Source: an uncultured Clostridia bacterium
GTDB lineage: Bacteria; Bacillota; Clostridia; Christensenellales; Borkfalkiaceae
Length of the DNA stretch: 64,000 nucleotides
Assembly: GCA_944354535.1 (NCBI GenBank)
Contig: CALVPY010000051.1
Coordinates: 28,056-92,055 of the forward strand
Direction of reading: 5' to 3'
Below the pieces are notes generated by a model. That model did not search any database and had not been told where the DNA came from. It worked only from the letters and a program-made list of their open reading frames with translations. Position numbers and translations under genes: made by a program. Shown here piece after piece: positions 61,745-64,000 of this stretch; within the stretch, counting starts at the first letter, position 1; each line of letters starts with the position of its first letter.

Positions 61745-63425
61745 GGAAAATACGGCGTACGAAAAGCTGACGCCGCAGAGGAAACTACTTTACGATGCCG
61801 TCATGCGTAACCTTGAAAACGGCACGGGTATCTGGGAGCAGGGCTGGGAGGGTGGTGGAGGTGCGCCGGTATCGGCCATCAGCGGAAAGAGTTATAAGGG
61901 CGTCAACCGATTGTCCCTGATGGTCGCCGCCATGGAGCGGGGATATTCCGATCACCGCTGGATGACGTACAAGCAGATGACGGATAAGGGCTGGAGCTTC
62001 AAGCGAAACGAAGTGGGAAAGAGCCTCGGCAAGAACGCGGGGGTGACGATCGAGTATTTCGAGCTTCGGGATAAGGAGACCAAGCAGCCCTTTAATAGAC
62101 ACATTTTAGACGGCATGACGGCAGATGAGCGCAACGAGTATATGGAGGAGAACGTCTATCCCCTGCGCAAATATTACCGCGTGTTCAACGGCGACATCAT
62201 TGAGGGCATCCCTGCGCTCGAGAAGAAAAAGACGGACGAGAGCGGTTACAACCAGAGGGCGCAGCGGCTTATCGATTTTTGGAGCGACACGGAAAGCCCC
62301 ATCCGTTACGGCGGGAGCCTTGCGTTTTATTCCCCCAAGACGGACGAAATTCATCTGCCTAAGCGGGAATATTTTACCGATATGCCGTCCTTCTATTCGA
62401 CGGCATTGCACGAGATCGGGCACAGCACGGGCGCAAAAAATCGACTCAACCGTGAGATGGCGACGGACTTCTCGTCGGAGCAGTATGCCGAGGAAGAACT
62501 TCGGGCAGAGTTTGCGTCCATGTTCCTTGAGCAAGATTTGGGCGTTGGAGTGACAGACAAGCATCTCCAAAACAACAGCGCTTACATCGGCTCGTGGAAA
62601 AGCAGGTTGAAGGAAGACCCGAACGTTCTTTTCAAGGCAATCGCCGATGCAGAGCGTATCACGGCGTTCATCATGGCAAAGGAGAAGCTCATCCAAAAGG
62701 AGACGGAACCTTTTGCCGTTGTGGAGGATACGGATGAGTACGGTGACCCCGTTTACAGGGTGATGATGTGCGTGGAGAACGGCGGGACACAGTACGCTTT
62801 GGCGGGCTTCGGTTTTCACAGCAGAGAGGCGTTGATGGCGGAGTTCGGCAAAATGCAGGAGCTGCCATTTTGGAAAGACAAGGAATTCGAGGAAGTCAGC
62901 CGTGAAGAGCTTGAGGCGCGGAGCATCGAGCGCAATAAAGCGCAAACGCAAAAGGCAGAACGGCTTGCAAAAGTGGAGGAAGAAAAGTCGGAAGTGTTTC
63001 TCCCGCCCAGCCAGGTTGCAAAAGCACAGCCGAGAGAAATGGCAGCGGGAAAGCCCGTCGATATGGCGGGAAGGGGCATCGACAGCCTCACACATATGGA
63101 AGACAGAGAGCTTGTCGAACAGGCGATGAAGACGAGGAAAGGTGCAAAGTTCTCCGCTCTTTTCAACGGCATTTCCCTTCTCGGGAGCGAGGAGAAGGAT
63201 GAGCGTGCGCTCATGGCGCGGATCGCAGTCTTCACGAATGACAAGCAAAAAATGATGCGCGTGTTCCGCGCTTCGGGACAGTACCGCGACGAAAAGCCCA
63301 ACGCCTATTACAGCAAAATGGCGGACGAGGAACTTGCTTTTGTGAAGGCACTTCGTCAAAGATCGGAGCTTAAACCGCAAGCAAACACGAAGCGCAGACG
63401 CGCGGGAATCAATGCAAAAAGCTAA
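61737..63425 (+). CDS. ArdC-like antirestriction protein with zincin domain and primase-associated C-terminal module
   Basis: 562 residues from TTG 61737, about ten bases after AGGAGGTGA. Residues ~1-130 form an ArdC N-terminal ssDNA-binding domain (YKGVNRLSLMVAAMERGYSD, WMTYKQM). Residues ~200-300 form the metallopeptidase with FYSTALHEIGHSTGAKNRLN, in which HEIGH plus a downstream Glu (AEEELRAEFASM) gives the zinc site. ArdC-type proteins protect incoming single-stranded DNA from restriction. The last ~100 residues (MEDRELVEQAMKTRKGAKFS, VFRASGQYRDEKPNAYY) match the C-terminal module of the preceding giant protein. The two proteins therefore share a part and probably act together. Confidence 0.88.
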   Translation: MSEENTAYEKLTPQRKLLYDAVMRNLENGTGIWEQGWEGGGGAPVSAISGKSYKGVNRLSLMVAAMERGYSDHRWMTYKQMTDKGWSFKRNEVGKSLGKNAGVTIEYFELRDKETKQPFNRHILDGMTADERNEYMEENVYPLRKYYRVFNGDIIEGIPALEKKKTDESGYNQRAQRLIDFWSDTESPIRYGGSLAFYSPKTDEIHLPKREYFTDMPSFYSTALHEIGHSTGAKNRLNREMATDFSSEQYAEEELRAEFASMFLEQDLGVGVTDKHLQNNSAYIGSWKSRLKEDPNVLFKAIADAERITAFIMAKEKLIQKETEPFAVVEDTDEYGDPVYRVMMCVENGGTQYALAGFGFHSREALMAEFGKMQELPFWKDKEFEEVSREELEARSIERNKAQTQKAERLAKVEEEKSEVFLPPSQVAKAQPREMAAGKPVDMAGRGIDSLTHMEDRELVEQAMKTRKGAKFSALFNGISLLGSEEKDERALMARIAVFTNDKQKMMRVFRASGQYRDEKPNAYYSKMADEELAFVKALRQRSELKPQANTKRRRAGINAKS

Positions 63426-63446
63426 AGGATCAAAGGAGGATACATT

Positions 63447-63803
63447 ATGAAAGCAGTCAGGATCAACGAGGAATACTATTCGGTCATCAAGGAGATGACG
63501 GAGCGTCAGGCGGGGGAGTTCGTCAAGAAACTGTGTGCACGCATCTACGAGGGAAAGCCTATCATTACGAGAGACCCTTACCTCAAAGGCGTGTTCGTCT
63601 CGGTGGAAAAGGACATTGCCATCTCCAAACAGAACAGCCTTAACGCGCGGAAAGCTCTCGAAAAGAACGCGGAAAGGCAGAGGGAACAGCGGCTTGCAAA
63701 CCTCGGCTTTGCGCTCGGAAGTGCCCTTGCAGTGGCACACGCAGCCGCGGTGGAAGATGGGGCGGGGCTTGAGCAAAACAACCGCAAATCGGGTGTCAGT
63801 TGA
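63447..63803 (+). CDS. Small element protein, DUF6291/replisome-organizer-like N-terminus
   Basis: 118 residues with AAAGGAGGATAC nine bases before the ATG. YSVIKEMTERQAGEFVKKLC and the central KGVFVSVEKDIAISKQN resemble the N-terminal module of small phage or element proteins of the DUF6291 / replisome-organizer type. The C-terminal part is charged, then Ala-rich (ALAVAHAAAVEDG). The role is unknown; it closes the run of element genes before the non-coding end. Confidence 0.65.
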   Translation: MKAVRINEEYYSVIKEMTERQAGEFVKKLCARIYEGKPIITRDPYLKGVFVSVEKDIAISKQNSLNARKALEKNAERQREQRLANLGFALGSALAVAHAAAVEDGAGLEQNNRKSGVS

Positions 63804-63819
63804 AGAAAAACCGCAAGGG

Positions 63820-63887
63820 GGAGGTGGAAGGGTATGACGCGAAAAAACAGGTAGGAGGTGGGATGATTTGACCCGAAAAAACAGGCA
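63820..63887 (+). repeat. 34-bp tandem duplication containing ribosome-binding site and start codon
   Basis: Units 63820-63853 and 63854-63887 align without gaps: both have GGAGGTGG, a start codon (ATG / TTG) and a TGAC-x-CGAAAAAACAGG stretch. The first unit encodes MTRKNR and stops; the stop TAG lies against the second site. Confidence 0.7.
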
Positions 63888-63948
63888 GGATAAGGAAGTT
63901 GGGATAAATCCCGACTTCGAGGGGGCACAAGCGGGAAACCCGCTTTGA
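63868..63948 (+). CDS. Very short ORF (26 residues) with strong ribosome-binding site
   Basis: From TTG 63868, MTRKNRQDKEVGINPDFEG and seven more residues are encoded. AGGAGGTG ends seven bases upstream, so translation is plausible. It may be a leader peptide or a truncated gene; the first six residues repeat those of the upstream duplicate. Length is too short to assign a function. Confidence 0.4.
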   Translation: MTRKNRQDKEVGINPDFEGAQAGNPL

Positions 63949-64000
63949 TTTGTACCCAGAAAGTTGGACTTTTTTCAAACGGGATAGTGTAATAAGCGGA
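63895..64000. other. Inverted-repeat region, possible transfer origin or leader
   Basis: TGGGATAAATCCC (about 63901-63913) and AAGCGGG-AAA-CCCGCTT (63929-63945) are neighbouring inverted repeats, followed by a T-run (63970-63975) and the sequence GATAGTGTAATAAG at the edge. Such arrays occur in oriT regions upstream of mobilisation genes, but no relaxase is visible here. A simple terminator is the alternative. Confidence 0.3.

Larger units (their letters stand above)
42111..64000. mobile_element. Integrative (probably conjugative) element, left end; right end outside the window
   Basis: The left boundary is the tRNA 3' fragment at 42110-42155. Element-type content follows: phased repeats, a toxin-immunity cassette locus, small regulators, a polyvalent helicase/methyltransferase/primase protein and ArdC. 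Coding sequences between 44.6 and 50.5 kb are more A/T-rich than the left chromosome. No integrase, relaxase or coupling protein appears before 64,000; these and the intact tRNA are expected to the right. The RHS locus could alternatively be an older insertion next to the element. Confidence 0.65.

Overview
The window reads as chromosome of an uncultured, probably gut-dwelling anaerobic Clostridia-type Firmicute with moderately high GC. The evidence is indirect: many strong AGGAGG ribosome-binding sites, TTGACA/TATAAT promoters, an infC-rpmI-rplT operon of Firmicutes layout, an archaeal/eukaryote-like ProS, LL-diaminopimelate aminotransferase (dapL), RqcH, a TM1266-family protein and two DegV proteins. 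A relative of Christensenellales/Oscillospirales is a guess. I found no rRNA gene, no complete tRNA gene and no CRISPR array.

Core region, 1-41.6 kb. It opens with the 3' end of a surface-type repeat protein. A minus-strand block follows (membrane XRE regulator, degV, nitroreductase, transketolase, phosphohexomutase). The plus strand then carries degV2, proS, asnS, a GH42 beta-galactosidase with an esterase, infC-rpmI-rplT, an rRNA methyltransferase, yebC and proA. Next come a GNAT and a Nudix gene on minus, then purA, dapF, pyrG, dapL, malQ and mscL. An AAA ATPase/rqcH pair lies on minus, followed by tig-clpP-clpX. After these lie a TM1266-type gene with an ABC importer, a CoA-disulfide-reductase-like protein with a rhodanese domain, a ferredoxin-type aldo/keto reductase, and an S-component-like membrane protein with a DUF1893 protein. 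Most units are separated by clear intrinsic terminators.

Boundary, 41.56-42.49 kb. This stretch has no genes and many hairpins. It ends in a 46-bp copy of the 3' half of a tRNA gene (42110-42155, minus strand), the classic scar of integration into a tRNA. Three 11-bp phased direct repeats lie just inside it (42287-42319). The orientation predicts that everything to the right belongs to one integrated element that continues past 64,000, with the intact tRNA and the integrase beyond the window.

Element, 42.1-64 kb. The left part is a polymorphic-toxin locus. It has a 5'-truncated RHS protein with a Hint domain and a toxin tip, then a putative immunity gene. It then has an orphan Hint-fragment plus Tox-REase-like tip, and a HEAT-like immunity gene. 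The middle holds small regulators: XRE, a sigma factor apparently fused to an anti-sigma-like tail, a 56-residue zinc ribbon, an ICE-type sigma-like protein and two small HTH proteins. It also has a structured non-coding stretch. The right part encodes a 3,615-residue polyvalent protein joining a MutS-I-like domain, an N6-methyltransferase-like domain, a SNF2 helicase, YodL/DUF3848/DUF3849-type modules and a primase-polymerase-like C-terminus. An ArdC-type antirestriction zincin and small ICE genes follow. Together these suggest a conjugative element that carries anti-defence and replication functions plus a competition toxin cassette.
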